This document shows, piece after piece, positions 55,829 through 64,000 of a stretch of DNA of 64,000 bases (positions are counted from its first letter, which is position 1; every line of letters starts with the position of its first letter). The DNA is from Arenibacter sp. F26102 (GTDB lineage: Bacteria; Bacteroidota; Bacteroidia; Flavobacteriales; Flavobacteriaceae). Under the pieces are notes generated by a model. That model saw only the letters and a list, made by a program, of their open reading frames with translations. It was not told the origin of the DNA and did not search any database. Both the position numbers and the translations under genes were made by a program. The stretch spans positions 310,770 to 374,769 of the forward strand of contig NZ_JALKBC010000004.1 of NCBI RefSeq assembly GCF_023015865.1, given 5' to 3'.

Positions 55829-56128
55829 ATGAATATTATACATAGTATCCCAGAAAACATTTTTGAAAGTATAGGAATTGCGGCTGGTCTAAGCGCCTGC
55901 CTGGTAATTGCCACACAGGTATATAAGGAATTCCGTTACAAAGGTCCAAGTAGCCTCTCCAACGGCTTTATTTTTGGCTGGGTTTTTATTTATCTATTTT
56001 GGTGCTTTTACGGAATTCGATTTAATACCATGGCCCTTTGGCTAACCAATGCCATTGCTGTAGTAATACAATTGGTCCTTTGCTTCATTGTGATTAGAAA
56101 AAGAAAAATATATCCTGCCCAAACTTAA
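55829..56128 (+). CDS. SemiSWEET-like three-helix membrane protein
   Basis: 99 residues with three membrane helices (about 14-30, 45-65, 68-90). Size and WFIYLFWCFYGIRFNTMALWLTNAIAVVIQLVLCF-type order match the SemiSWEET/PQ-loop sugar transporters, which act as dimers. The usual PQ motif after helix 1 is TQ here. It precedes the YhhN gene by 21 bp and may be co-transcribed. Confidence 0.7.
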   Translation: MNIIHSIPENIFESIGIAAGLSACLVIATQVYKEFRYKGPSSLSNGFIFGWVFIYLFWCFYGIRFNTMALWLTNAIAVVIQLVLCFIVIRKRKIYPAQT

Positions 56129-56149
56129 CTCCTTTCATTATTTTTTAGA

Positions 56150-56821
56150 ATGATTTTTAGGCCAAATGCATTTTTAGGCATATTTATTCTTTTGGTGCTA
56201 GTGGACCTGGTTACGGGATCCATGCACTTTCAGGAGTTGAGACAGTTGACCAAACCACTATTACTAATTTCCTTAATATTGTTTTTTGGAATAAAAGGAA
56301 GGAAACTGTCCAAAAAGGTTTATCGCTTTACACTATTGGCGCTCTGTTTTTCATTATTGGGAGATATTCTGTTACTCTATGATCATCTCTCTGCTTTCTA
56401 TTTTATGCTCGGCTTAATGGCCTTCCTATTTGCACATATCAGTTATGCCTTGGTATTCTCTACACAAGGCAAAAAACTATTTAAAACAGAGTTACGATTG
56501 GTTTCTGTTATACTCCTATCCTATGGCACTACCCTTTATATAATTTTACATGATAATTTGGGTGCTTTAAAAATTCCAGTTATTATTTATATCCTTGGTA
56601 TTCTCACTCTGGCCATTACTGCATATAGTAGAAAGGATAAAGTGAATTCCCTAAGTTTTAAATTGGTCTTCATTGGTACGATGTTCTTTATTATGTCTGA
56701 CACTATCTTGGCCATCAATAAGTTTCTATTTGTAATACCTTTGTCCCACCTATTGGTAATGGGCACCTACGCCACAGCGCAATATTTAATAGTTAAAGGT
56801 TTATTGGCTAGTGATGACTGA
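56150..56821 (+). CDS. Lysoplasmalogenase-like (YhhN/TMEM86) membrane protein
   Basis: 223 residues, about eight membrane helices. LGDILLLYDHLSAFYFMLGLMAFLFAHISYALVF holds the GD(I/V) and (F)xxAHxxY motifs of the YhhN/TMEM86 family, whose members hydrolyse the vinyl-ether bond of lysoplasmalogens. C-terminal MSDTILAINKF is the second signature. The stop codon overlaps the start of the disrupted GNAT gene that follows. Confidence 0.88.
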   Translation: MIFRPNAFLGIFILLVLVDLVTGSMHFQELRQLTKPLLLISLILFFGIKGRKLSKKVYRFTLLALCFSLLGDILLLYDHLSAFYFMLGLMAFLFAHISYALVFSTQGKKLFKTELRLVSVILLSYGTTLYIILHDNLGALKIPVIIYILGILTLAITAYSRKDKVNSLSFKLVFIGTMFFIMSDTILAINKFLFVIPLSHLLVMGTYATAQYLIVKGLLASDD

Positions 56822-57229
56822 AATTATAAGGCATATTTAAGTGAAGATACCTACCCAATAAGGCATACCATTATGTGGCCACACATACCTGTCAATTATA
56901 TAATCATGCCTAATGATGAACAGGGAATCCATTTTAGCCTGTTTGTAAATGACACCCTAAATTCCGTGGTTTCATTATTTATAGAAAATAAGAAGGCTCA
57001 GTTCCGTAAACTGGCCACGGCCAGTTTAGAGCAGGATAAGGCTTTTGGCAGCCGACTCCTCTCCCACCTTATTTCTTATGCAGTAGGTAAAAAAAGTCAA
57101 CAAAGTAGACGGCAATGCGCGTGTGGACAAAAAGAGTTTTATTTAAAATTTGGTTTTAAAAGCACCAATACTGTTTTTACAAAACACAAAATCGACTATA
57201 TGGTGATGGAAAAAATGATAATACGGTAA
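56814..57229 (+). pseudogene. GNAT acetyltransferase gene disrupted by homopolymer indels
   Basis: Homologues of this GNAT type start MxEIIRHI-xSxEDTYPIRHxxMWP. ATG 56814 (overlapping the YhhN stop) gives MTEIIRHI and then TAA. One extra T in the TTT run at about 56836 would restore LSEDTYPIRHTIMWP, after which the frame is open to 57229. Further on, VGKKSQQSRRQCACGQKEFYLKFGF looks wrong. If one A is removed at 57089-57095 and one added at 57129-57133, the segment reads KVNKVDGNARVDKKEFYLKFGF, as expected of the family. So three single-base homopolymer changes are inferred. ATG 56873 would give a shortened protein. Confidence 0.75.
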
Positions 57230-57371
57230 AAATTATTTCTAAAATAGCTTAGCATTTATTATTAGAAACATTTTTAAGTACCTTTCTTTCGTGAAAATTT
57301 TAGTATTTCACTATTAACCTTTTTACCTATAAAACAAATTACAAATATTTAAAAATTAAAATCTAATAAAC

Positions 57372-57818
57372 ATGCATAAATCACTATTTCTGATCCTCGC
57401 TTTTTTAAGCTTGCAAATCCATGCACAAAGCTTTGATTTCCAGATAGACCATTCATCGTTGATTGTCAACAATCTGGATACAACTGCGGATTTCTATGCC
57501 AATATTCTCAAATTAAAGGAAATACCACACCCAGACAAAGCCCCTGGATTTCGTTGGTTTTTGGTACAAGGCAATTCACAGCTTCATCTGATACATAAAG
57601 ATACCGTGGTCATGAAAAAGCATAAGTCCATGCACCTCTGTTTGTCCACCCCCAACCTGGAAACTTTTATAGAACATTTGAAAAGCAATAACATAGAATA
57701 TGAAGATTGGCCGGGTGAAAAAGGTGCTGTTACGCTGCGTTCTGATGGAGTGCGACAGATATACTTAAGAGATCCTGAAGGATATTGGATCGAAGTCAAT
57801 AACGCCAAACACGATTGA
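57372..57818 (+). CDS. Exported VOC-family (glyoxalase-like) protein
   Basis: 148 residues with a signal peptide (1-19, ending QIHAQS), then one vicinal-oxygen-chelate domain. FQIDHSSLIVNNLDTTADFYANIL gives the first metal His, SMHLCLST the second, and YLRDPEGYWIEVNN the metal Glu. A signal peptide on a VOC protein is uncommon and places it in the periplasm. It may bind a small molecule rather than act as glyoxalase. Confidence 0.85.
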   Translation: MHKSLFLILAFLSLQIHAQSFDFQIDHSSLIVNNLDTTADFYANILKLKEIPHPDKAPGFRWFLVQGNSQLHLIHKDTVVMKKHKSMHLCLSTPNLETFIEHLKSNNIEYEDWPGEKGAVTLRSDGVRQIYLRDPEGYWIEVNNAKHD

Positions 57819-57891
57819 TAAACCCAAACCATAGTATAGTAGGATTTACTAAATTTGAGTAATAATGAATGAATAAAATCTATTAAAGAAT

Positions 57892-58368
57892 ATGAATAAG
57901 GAAAATGCACAACGAAACACAATTATCGATTCCTTCCTAAATAAAGAGAACGTAAATTGGCAAGAACTACTTGCCACTATAATTGCCGGTTTTGACTGTA
58001 CCACGGGAACAATCCATTTTTTAGATGAGCAATCTTCCTTATTAAAGGTCCAGGCCCATCAAGGCATTCCTCCTTTTTTAGTACCCAAACTTTCTGAGAT
58101 TCCTATAGGGAAAGGAATGGCAGGTATAGCAGCGGAACGTCGTGAACCAGTGGAAATGTGCAACCTGCAAACCGATGATTCCGGGGTGGTACGTCCTGCA
58201 GCCAAAGAAACAAAAGTAGAGGGTTCTATTGCCGTTCCCATGTTGCTCAATGGAAAATTATACGGAACCTTGGGAATAGCCAAACCAGTTCCCTATGATT
58301 TTAAAGAAGAAGAAGTTAGTGACCTATTAAATATTGGTGAAAAGATAAGTGTGTTTATGAGTTCATAA
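57892..58368 (+). CDS. Single-domain GAF protein
   Basis: 158 residues, one GAF domain (about 30-155: TTGTIHFLDEQSSLLKVQAHQGIP, GMAGIAAERREPVEMCNLQ, VEGSIAVPMLLNGKLYGTLGIAKP). It is the sensor half without any output domain and probably binds a small ligand in the cytoplasm. A -7-like TAAATTTG at 57850-57857 lies 34 bp upstream. It converges with murA, with a bidirectional terminator between. Confidence 0.88.
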   Translation: MNKENAQRNTIIDSFLNKENVNWQELLATIIAGFDCTTGTIHFLDEQSSLLKVQAHQGIPPFLVPKLSEIPIGKGMAGIAAERREPVEMCNLQTDDSGVVRPAAKETKVEGSIAVPMLLNGKLYGTLGIAKPVPYDFKEEEVSDLLNIGEKISVFMSS

Positions 58369-58431
58369 CCTCATTATCAAAATTGTGTTCTTTATGTTTT
58401 AGGGACTAAAAGTTTATAGATGCACAAAATT

Positions 58432-58464
58432 AAAAAAGGACCTTCTAATCGAAGGTCCTTTTTT
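58432..58464 (+). terminator. Bidirectional terminator between GAF and murA genes
   Basis: AAAAAAGGACCTTC, loop TAATC, GAAGGTCCTTTTTT: a perfect 8-bp stem with A and T runs on either side, acting in both directions between convergent genes. Confidence 0.9.
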
Positions 58465-58487
58465 ATAATCCAAAGTTATAACTTGGG

Positions 58488-59795
58488 TTAAACTCTTGTA
58501 ATCTTGGCTCCTATGGCACGCAAACGCGTATCAATATTTTCGTAACCTCGATCGATCTGTTCTATATTGTGTATAGTGGAGGTGCCTTTGGCAGACAAAG
58601 CTGCTATGAGCAAAGAAACACCTGCTCTAATGTCCGGAGACACCATGGTAGTAGCTTTTAGACTGGATTTAAAGTTATGTCCTATAACCGTAGCCCTATG
58701 GGGATCGCAGAGAATAATCTTAGCACCCATATCAATTAATTTATCTACAAAGAACAAGCGACTTTCGAACATTTTTTGATGAATTAAAACTTCACCCTTG
58801 GCCTGGGTCGCCATCACTAGGATAATACTCAATAAATCCGGAGTAAGTCCAGGCCATGGAGCATCGGCCACCGTTAAAATGGAACCGTCTATATAATTTT
58901 GAATCTCGTAGCCATCCTTATGCTCTGGAATTACGATATCGTCTCCCTTACGCTCCAGCTGTATTCCCAGTTTTCTAAAAACCGAGGGAATCTGGCCCAA
59001 GTCGTCCCAACTAACATTCTTGATCGTTAAATGACTTCTGGTCATAGCCGCCAATCCAATCCAACTACCGATCTCGATCATATCCGGCAACATTCTGTGC
59101 TCTGTACCTCCTAGGCTGTCAACACCTTCAATTTCCAATAAATTGGAGCCTATACCAGTAATTTTAGCGCCCATTCTATTCAGCATCTTACAAAGTTGCT
59201 GTAAATAGGGTTCACAAGCGGCATTGTATATGGTAGTCTTACCATCGGCTAAAACAGCAGCCATAACTATGTTGGCTGTTCCGGTAACAGAAGCTTCATC
59301 CAGAAGCATATAGGTACCCTTGAGCTTTTTGGCTTCGACCCCATAAAAGTGCTCCTCCTTATTATATCGGAATTTCGCCCCCAACTTAATAAAGCCCTCA
59401 AAATGGGTATCCAAACGTCTTCGTCCAATTTTATCACCTCCTGGTTTAGGAATGTATCCTTTACCAAAACGAGCCAATAATGGTCCCACGAGCATAATAG
59501 AACCTCTTAAGCCTCTACCATCCTCTTTAAATTGTGCGGACTGCAGGTATTCCAAATTAATGTCATCCGCCATAAAAGTATATGACCCTTGACCTTTCTT
59601 TTGAATTTTAACACCCAAATCCTCCAACAATGATATTAGTTTATTTACGTCTACAATATCCGGGATATTGGTAATAGACACTTTTTCTGAAGTAAGTAGT
59701 ACGGCACAGAGTATTTGTAATGCTTCATTCTTTGCCCCTTGCGGTGTTATCTCACCATGTAATTGATGACCGCCTTCTATTTTAAATGTTCCCAT
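58488..59795 (-). CDS. murA: UDP-GlcNAc 1-carboxyvinyltransferase MurA
   Basis: First committed enzyme of peptidoglycan precursor synthesis: adds enolpyruvyl from PEP to UDP-GlcNAc. 435 residues with QGAKNEALQILCAVLL (Lys22 active site), GGTEHRMLPDMIEIGSWI and APWPGLTPDLLSIILVMATQAKGE. At the loop equivalent to E. coli Cys115 the sequence reads PGGDKIGRR with Asp121, the replacement known to make MurA resistant to fosfomycin in other bacteria. It is 15 bp downstream of the DUF4290 gene, so both are in one operon. Confidence 0.95.
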   Translation of the reverse strand: MGTFKIEGGHQLHGEITPQGAKNEALQILCAVLLTSEKVSITNIPDIVDVNKLISLLEDLGVKIQKKGQGSYTFMADDINLEYLQSAQFKEDGRGLRGSIMLVGPLLARFGKGYIPKPGGDKIGRRRLDTHFEGFIKLGAKFRYNKEEHFYGVEAKKLKGTYMLLDEASVTGTANIVMAAVLADGKTTIYNAACEPYLQQLCKMLNRMGAKITGIGSNLLEIEGVDSLGGTEHRMLPDMIEIGSWIGLAAMTRSHLTIKNVSWDDLGQIPSVFRKLGIQLERKGDDIVIPEHKDGYEIQNYIDGSILTVADAPWPGLTPDLLSIILVMATQAKGEVLIHQKMFESRLFFVDKLIDMGAKIILCDPHRATVIGHNFKSSLKATTMVSPDIRAGVSLLIAALSAKGTSTIHNIEQIDRGYENIDTRLRAIGAKITRV

Positions 59796-59810
59796 TAAAG
59801 TTTGAGAAGA

Positions 59811-60464
59811 TTAGTACCGTTTTTTACCGCGGTTTTGATTTCTTTGCGTTTTTTTACCAGTATTGGTCCTTGGAGTTTTTGCGACACGATTCTTAAGGAA
59901 TTGCCCACTTTCGGTCAGGTTTTCACCCTCCTTGGCAAGGTCTATTTGTCCATCGCTCAACTCATAAAGATGCTTGAATATAGCTTTGTCGTCAACGGTG
60001 TCCTTATTCCAATTTAGGTAACACTTTTTCATGTGATTGGCAATGGCATATTCCAATCCGTCACGCATATCACCTTTTTCCCATTTAACGGCCACATCGA
60101 TCATACGTTTAATGTTGTTACCGTAAAACCTATATTTCGGAAAATTCTGAGGATATTCCAAAGGTTCAGGACGCTTCTGCAAGGTTTCCTGTGAGGTGAT
60201 CGGGAACGGAGAGTCCACGTTCAACTTAAAATCGGACATGATAAACAGTTGGTCCCATAATTTATGTTGAAAGTCGGGAACGTCCCTCAAATGTGGTTGA
60301 ATATTGCCCATAACACTTATTATGGCCTGTGCCACACGGTTACGTTCCGCATCGTCCTCTATGGAAATTGCATGATCCACCATTTTTTGGAAATGACGGC
60401 CATATTCGGGTATAATGAGCTTTGATCGCTCAGTATTGTATTCTAAGTTTTCTACTAAATTCAA
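59811..60464 (-). CDS. DUF4290 protein
   Basis: 217 residues, helical, starting MNLVENLEYNTERSKLIIPEYGRHFQKMVDHAISIEDDAERNRVA and ending in a basic tail (TNTGKKTQRNQNRGKKRY) that could bind nucleic acid or polyanions. The family is restricted to Bacteroidota and is nearly always next to murA, which suggests a role in cell-wall synthesis or its control; no activity is known to me. Possible -7 box TAATTTTG at 60528-60535. Confidence 0.9.
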   Translation of the reverse strand: MNLVENLEYNTERSKLIIPEYGRHFQKMVDHAISIEDDAERNRVAQAIISVMGNIQPHLRDVPDFQHKLWDQLFIMSDFKLNVDSPFPITSQETLQKRPEPLEYPQNFPKYRFYGNNIKRMIDVAVKWEKGDMRDGLEYAIANHMKKCYLNWNKDTVDDKAIFKHLYELSDGQIDLAKEGENLTESGQFLKNRVAKTPRTNTGKKTQRNQNRGKKRY

Positions 60465-60551
60465 TTTGAAATATTTATTGCTATTGATTTATGATAAGGA
60501 AGTATTCTTATAACGTCTGCAAATTAACAAAATTATGCTAGAAATACTATT

Positions 60552-60839
60552 TTAGAGCGATATAACCCCTTTTACCTCCCCTACTTCCTTGTATTTGCGG
60601 ATTACTTCATCCGGATTTTTAAGGTTCACCGTAATGGATAAGCTGGTGTATTTGGCATTTTTGGATTTTTTAGATTCGATTACCGCCCCTGTATTGTCAA
60701 AAATATCCTGAATCTGCTTAATCTTTTCCGGGTCTGTAGGCACAATAAACTTGTACAAGTAATTGGAAGGCCATTTACTGGTTTCAGCCAACTGTTCCTT
60801 TAATCTAGTATAAAAGTCATCTGATTTATCTTGATTCAT
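60552..60839 (-). CDS. DUF493 (YbeD-like) protein
   Basis: 95 residues, a ferredoxin-like alpha/beta fold: FYTRLKEQLAETSKWPSNYLYKFIVPTDPEK, then NAKYTSLSITVNLKNPDEVIRKYKEVGEVKGVISL. This family is related to E. coli YbeD, with an ACT-like regulatory fold of unknown ligand. It lies upstream of the DUF4290-murA pair on the same strand. A -7-like TATATTTG at 60853-60860 lies just upstream. Confidence 0.9.
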   Translation of the reverse strand: MNQDKSDDFYTRLKEQLAETSKWPSNYLYKFIVPTDPEKIKQIQDIFDNTGAVIESKKSKNAKYTSLSITVNLKNPDEVIRKYKEVGEVKGVISL

Positions 60840-60955
60840 GCCAATGTTTTTGCAAATATATAAAGTATCATTGGCAATTTTTTAATCTTAGGGGTATTTC
60901 ATTACTTTGCACCAGTATTTTATGCAAGTAATTGCACAACCTTAAAGCACATTAT

Positions 60956-61498
60956 TTGAATATCGAAAAAATTGTTATCACGGGTGGACCCAGTACCGGA
61001 AAGACCTCCATCATAGAAAAAATTGAAAAGGAGGGCTTTTTTTGTTTTAACGAGATATCACGGGAAATTACACTGGAGGCAAGGGAACAAGGTATTCCCC
61101 AGCTATTTATTTCGGACCCATTGCTTTTTAGTGAGCGAATTATTGAGGGCAGGATTAAACAGTTCAAAGCAGCCGAGGAGTTAAGTAATCCATTGGTATT
61201 TTTTGATAGAGGCATTCCTGACGTGGTGGCCTATATGGACTGTTTTGGACAAGCTTATGGGAACCATTTTGTGGAAAGCTGTAAGAACTATAGGTACGAC
61301 CACGTATTTTTATTACCGCCTTGGAAAGAAATACACGAGTCTGACAACGAACGTTTTGAAAACTTCGAAGAAGCCCTTCGTATACATACATTCTTGGAAA
61401 AAGCCTATACCGATTATGGCTACAAAATTATAAATGTTCCCAAGGAAACGGTGGAAGGAAGGGTTACCTTTATACTCAATAAAATAAAAAATCTATAG
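60956..61498 (+). CDS. P-loop ATPase (AAA_28-like)
   Basis: 180 residues from TTG 60956 (giving (M)NIEKIVITGGPSTGKTSI); a TTG at 60932 is the alternative. Walker A is GGPSTGKTS; PLVFFDRGIPDVVAYMD holds the Walker B-like acid; a FLLPPWKEIHESDNERFENFEEALRIH lid follows. It resembles NadR-type or AAA_28 kinases, perhaps phosphorylating a small molecule. The stop overlaps the RecQ start by one base (TAGTG), so the two are coupled. Confidence 0.8.
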   Translation: MNIEKIVITGGPSTGKTSIIEKIEKEGFFCFNEISREITLEAREQGIPQLFISDPLLFSERIIEGRIKQFKAAEELSNPLVFFDRGIPDVVAYMDCFGQAYGNHFVESCKNYRYDHVFLLPPWKEIHESDNERFENFEEALRIHTFLEKAYTDYGYKIINVPKETVEGRVTFILNKIKNL

Positions 61499-63402
61499 TG
61501 CAGCAGCACCCTAAGGATATATTACAGAAATATTGGGGCTTTCCGGATTTTAAAAATTCTCAGGAAGAAATTATAAGCGCCGTATTGAATGGGCAGGATG
61601 TTCTTGCCTTGCTTCCTACGGGAGGCGGAAAATCTTTGTGCTATCAGATACCGGCATTGGCCCAGGAAGGTATTTGTATTGTGGTATCCCCATTAATCGC
61701 TTTGATAAGGAATCAGGTAGAGACCCTTAAAAAACTGGGAATAAAGGCCATAGCCCTTACCGGAGGCATTTCGTTTGATGAAGTAAACAATTTGTTGGAC
61801 AACTGCCTGTACGGCAACTATAAATTCCTTTATCTCTCACCGGAAAGACTGCAACAGGAATTGATCCAGGAACGCATTCGGCAGATGAACGTAAACCTGA
61901 TCGCCATTGACGAGGCCCATTGTATCTCTCAATGGGGAAACGATTTTAGACCTGCTTATTTGGAGTGCCACATACTTAAAGAATTGGCACCAAGTGCACC
62001 TATGATTGCCTTAACGGCAACGGCAACAGGAATGGTAGTCAAGGACATATGCCTAAATTTAAAGCTGGAACAACCGTTAGTAGTTAAAGAATCCTTTTCC
62101 AGAAACAATATAACCTTTAGTGTATGTTGGGAGGAAGACAAAAAATACCGTCTTAAAGAATTATGCGCCCAGACCAATGGGAGCGCCATAGTATATGTGC
62201 AGAGTAGAAAAATGACGATGGAATTGGCCTATTACCTGGCCCAGCAAGGACATACGGCCACCTTTTTTCATGGCGGCATTTCCAAAAAGGACAAGGATAT
62301 TAGGTTAAATCAGTGGTTGGAAAACAAAGTAAAGATTATGGTGGCCACCAATGCCTTTGGTATGGGCATAGACAAGCCAGATGTTGGCCTAGTAGTACAT
62401 TATCAAATTCCGGATAGTATGGAAAATTATTTCCAGGAAGCCGGAAGGGCCGGTAGGGATGGAAATGCGGCGAACGCTGTTCTCATTACCAACCAGACGG
62501 ATGAAACACAGGTGCGAAAGCAATTTTTAGGTGTGTTGCCAGATGTTGACTTTCTAAAACTATTATACCGAAAACTCGCCAACTATTTTCAGATACCTTT
62601 CGGTGAAGGCAGTGGTGAAACCTTTCAATTGCCTTTTAATTCCTTTTGCGATACCTATAAACTTAATACTACATTAACGTATAACGGTTTAAGGTTGTTA
62701 GACCAAAATTCGGTCATAACCCTAACCGAGGCATTCTCCCAAAAGACGACAATCCGTATGATAGCGTCCAAGCACAATATATTTTCTTACTTGGATAAAA
62801 ATCAGAAATCGGCGCCAACCATTCAAACTATATTGAGAACCTATGGTGGAATTTTTGATTTTGATACAAAGATCAATCCCCTATTGATCGGGCGGAAGGC
62901 CAATAAAACTGAAAATGAGGTGGTCGAGGTCTTGGAACAATTGGAAAAAGATGAAATAATTGAATATCACGCCCAGCACAGCGATCTGGAAATCACCTTT
63001 TTGGTTCCTAGGGAGGATGAACGGACTATCAATATCTTCGCAAAGAAAATCAAACAGATTCAGCAAGTAAAAAAGGACAATGTAGAAAGTATTTTGGGCT
63101 TTATTAAGAACAATACCCTATGTAGAAATAGGCAACTACTAAATTATTTTGGTGAAACCAGCGAAGAGAACTGTGGAAAATGCGATGTCTGTATCAAAAA
63201 GAATCCCGTGGGCAATGAAATTATAAGAATCATAGAACAGGACATATTACAAATCTTAATGGTAAAAAAAATAAATTCCAGAGGATTGATAAAATTATTG
63301 ACCTACAAGGAAAGTTCTGTTATTTTGGCAATACAAAGGCTATTGGAGGATAGGAGAATAAAAGTGAATACGATAAATCAGTACGAAATAATCGAAAGAT
63401 GA
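61498..63402 (+). CDS. recQ: RecQ-type ATP-dependent DNA helicase
   Basis: 634 residues, 3'-5' helicase of the RecQ family for fork and recombination processing. Walker A LLPTGGGKSLCYQIPAL, motif II DEAHCISQWGNDFRPAY, motif III LTATATG, motif VI QEAGRAGRDG. The RQC zinc cysteines are visible at the end (CRNRQLL, CGKCDVC). No HRDC domain follows, so it is a compact form. Start is GTG at 61498; its stop overlaps fmt by ATGA. Confidence 0.93.
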   Translation: MQQHPKDILQKYWGFPDFKNSQEEIISAVLNGQDVLALLPTGGGKSLCYQIPALAQEGICIVVSPLIALIRNQVETLKKLGIKAIALTGGISFDEVNNLLDNCLYGNYKFLYLSPERLQQELIQERIRQMNVNLIAIDEAHCISQWGNDFRPAYLECHILKELAPSAPMIALTATATGMVVKDICLNLKLEQPLVVKESFSRNNITFSVCWEEDKKYRLKELCAQTNGSAIVYVQSRKMTMELAYYLAQQGHTATFFHGGISKKDKDIRLNQWLENKVKIMVATNAFGMGIDKPDVGLVVHYQIPDSMENYFQEAGRAGRDGNAANAVLITNQTDETQVRKQFLGVLPDVDFLKLLYRKLANYFQIPFGEGSGETFQLPFNSFCDTYKLNTTLTYNGLRLLDQNSVITLTEAFSQKTTIRMIASKHNIFSYLDKNQKSAPTIQTILRTYGGIFDFDTKINPLLIGRKANKTENEVVEVLEQLEKDEIIEYHAQHSDLEITFLVPREDERTINIFAKKIKQIQQVKKDNVESILGFIKNNTLCRNRQLLNYFGETSEENCGKCDVCIKKNPVGNEIIRIIEQDILQILMVKKINSRGLIKLLTYKESSVILAIQRLLEDRRIKVNTINQYEIIER

Positions 63403-64000
63403 GCAAACCACGAATAGTGTTTATGGGTACCCCGGATTTTGCCGTGGCCATTTTGGACAAGCTTGTAAAGAGCGACTGTAATATTGTTGGGGTTATTACA
63501 GCTCCCGACAAACCTGCTGGCCGGGGAAGAAAATTACATGAATCTGCCGTTAAGACCTACGCGGAGGAACACCATTTAAAAATTTTACAACCTACGAACT
63601 TAAAGAACCCTGATTTTATTAAGGAATTGGAAGGATTGCAGCCAGACTTACAAATTGTGGTAGCTTTTAGAATGTTGCCCAAAGTAGTATGGGACATGCC
63701 ATCTCTGGGGACTTTTAACCTTCACGCTTCCCTCCTTCCCCAATACCGTGGGGCGGCCCCAATTAATTGGGCCATTATAAATGGAGAGAAGGAAACTGGG
63801 GTGACCACCTTTTTTATTGATGATAAGATAGATACAGGAGAAATTTTACTTCAAAAGAAAACATCCATTTCCGATACCGATACGGCAGGCAGCTTACATG
63901 ATAAGTTGATGTATCTAGGGGCCGATCTGGTTTTGGAAACCATAAATAAAATTGACAGTAAGGAAATAGTACCATACAAACAGCAGGAAGAAGCCCCATT
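63399..64000 (+). CDS. fmt: Methionyl-tRNA formyltransferase, N-terminal part
   Basis: Formylates Met-tRNA for initiation with 10-formyl-THF. About 200 residues are in the window; the rest is cut off by the right edge. ATG 63399 overlaps the RecQ stop. Motifs: MSKPRIVFMGTPDFAVAILD, APDKPAGRGRKL, the catalytic loop FNLHASLLPQYRGAAPINWAI, and TGVTTFFIDDKIDTGEIL. Co-transcription with recQ is usual in Bacteroidota. Confidence 0.95.
   Translation, partial: MSKPRIVFMGTPDFAVAILDKLVKSDCNIVGVITAPDKPAGRGRKLHESAVKTYAEEHHLKILQPTNLKNPDFIKELEGLQPDLQIVVAFRMLPKVVWDMPSLGTFNLHASLLPQYRGAAPINWAIINGEKETGVTTFFIDDKIDTGEILLQKKTSISDTDTAGSLHDKLMYLGADLVLETINKIDSKEIVPYKQQEEAP

Noticed and set aside
60922-60945. ATG 60922 as start of the P-loop ATPase gene
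   Set aside because: Stops after seven codons. TTG starts at 60932 or 60956 are in the right frame.
1-64000. Prophage, insertion sequence, CRISPR-Cas or integron elements
   Set aside because: No integrase, transposase, Cas or phage-structural proteins were found on either strand.

Overview
The window is AT-rich chromosomal DNA from a member of the Bacteroidota, almost certainly a Flavobacteriaceae, probably free-living or marine. Support comes from a SusC/SusD pair, a fused ResB-CcsA cytochrome c maturation protein, BshB1 of bacillithiol synthesis, DUF4290 next to murA, RecQ-fmt coupling, flavobacterial-type lipoproteins, a TAnnTTTG-type promoter and the absence of Shine-Dalgarno leaders. 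I cannot fix the genus. I see no phage, insertion sequence, CRISPR array or rRNA.

Layout. 1-3.9 kb: the start of a UvrD/PcrA helicase (-), a secreted M20 amidohydrolase, an OmpA-like protein and a small membrane protein. 4-7.9 kb: a coupled minus-strand operon of an M1 aminopeptidase and two tandem patatins. 7.9-17.1 kb is the most interesting block. An ECF sigma factor and a TPR anti-sigma-like membrane protein face three lipoprotein genes. Each of these carries the same promoter-like element (GTAAC, exactly 17 nt, GATATAAG, then 41-43 nt to the ATG). A PKD/beta-barrel protein and a TPR-CHAT (caspase-like) membrane protein follow. One lipoprotein gene is cut by a single amber codon. 17.3-29.5 kb is mostly housekeeping: recG, tRNA-His, a TPR histidine kinase, bshB1, a Cys/Met-metabolism PLP enzyme, a MATE transporter and the ResB-CcsA fusion.

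30-33.4 kb: a tight plus-strand operon (Rossmann/DUF2520 protein, KdsC-like phosphatase, Maf, lipoprotein, MscS-type channel). 33.5-37.8 kb: a large PIG-L deacetylase, a 33-residue membrane microprotein and a sodium:solute symporter. 38-50.6 kb: a nutrient-uptake locus made of a LacI-type regulator, a perfect 22-bp palindrome (likely operator), SusC, SusD, an FG-GAP/ASPIC-UnbV lipoprotein and a DUF5107-TPR protein. It contains no recognisable glycoside hydrolase or lyase.

50.7-58.4 kb: small single-domain genes (DUF2911, DUF1801, Crp/Fnr, pirin, GNAT, a mono-cluster ferredoxin-like protein, DUF3124, a TIM barrel, a SemiSWEET-like protein, YhhN, VOC, GAF). Among them is a GNAT gene disrupted by homopolymer indels. 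58.5-64 kb: murA (with the Cys-to-Asp form of the active site), DUF4290, DUF493, a P-loop ATPase, recQ and the start of fmt.

Functions are assigned from motifs read by eye. No database search was possible, and family names for uncharacterised domains are from memory.
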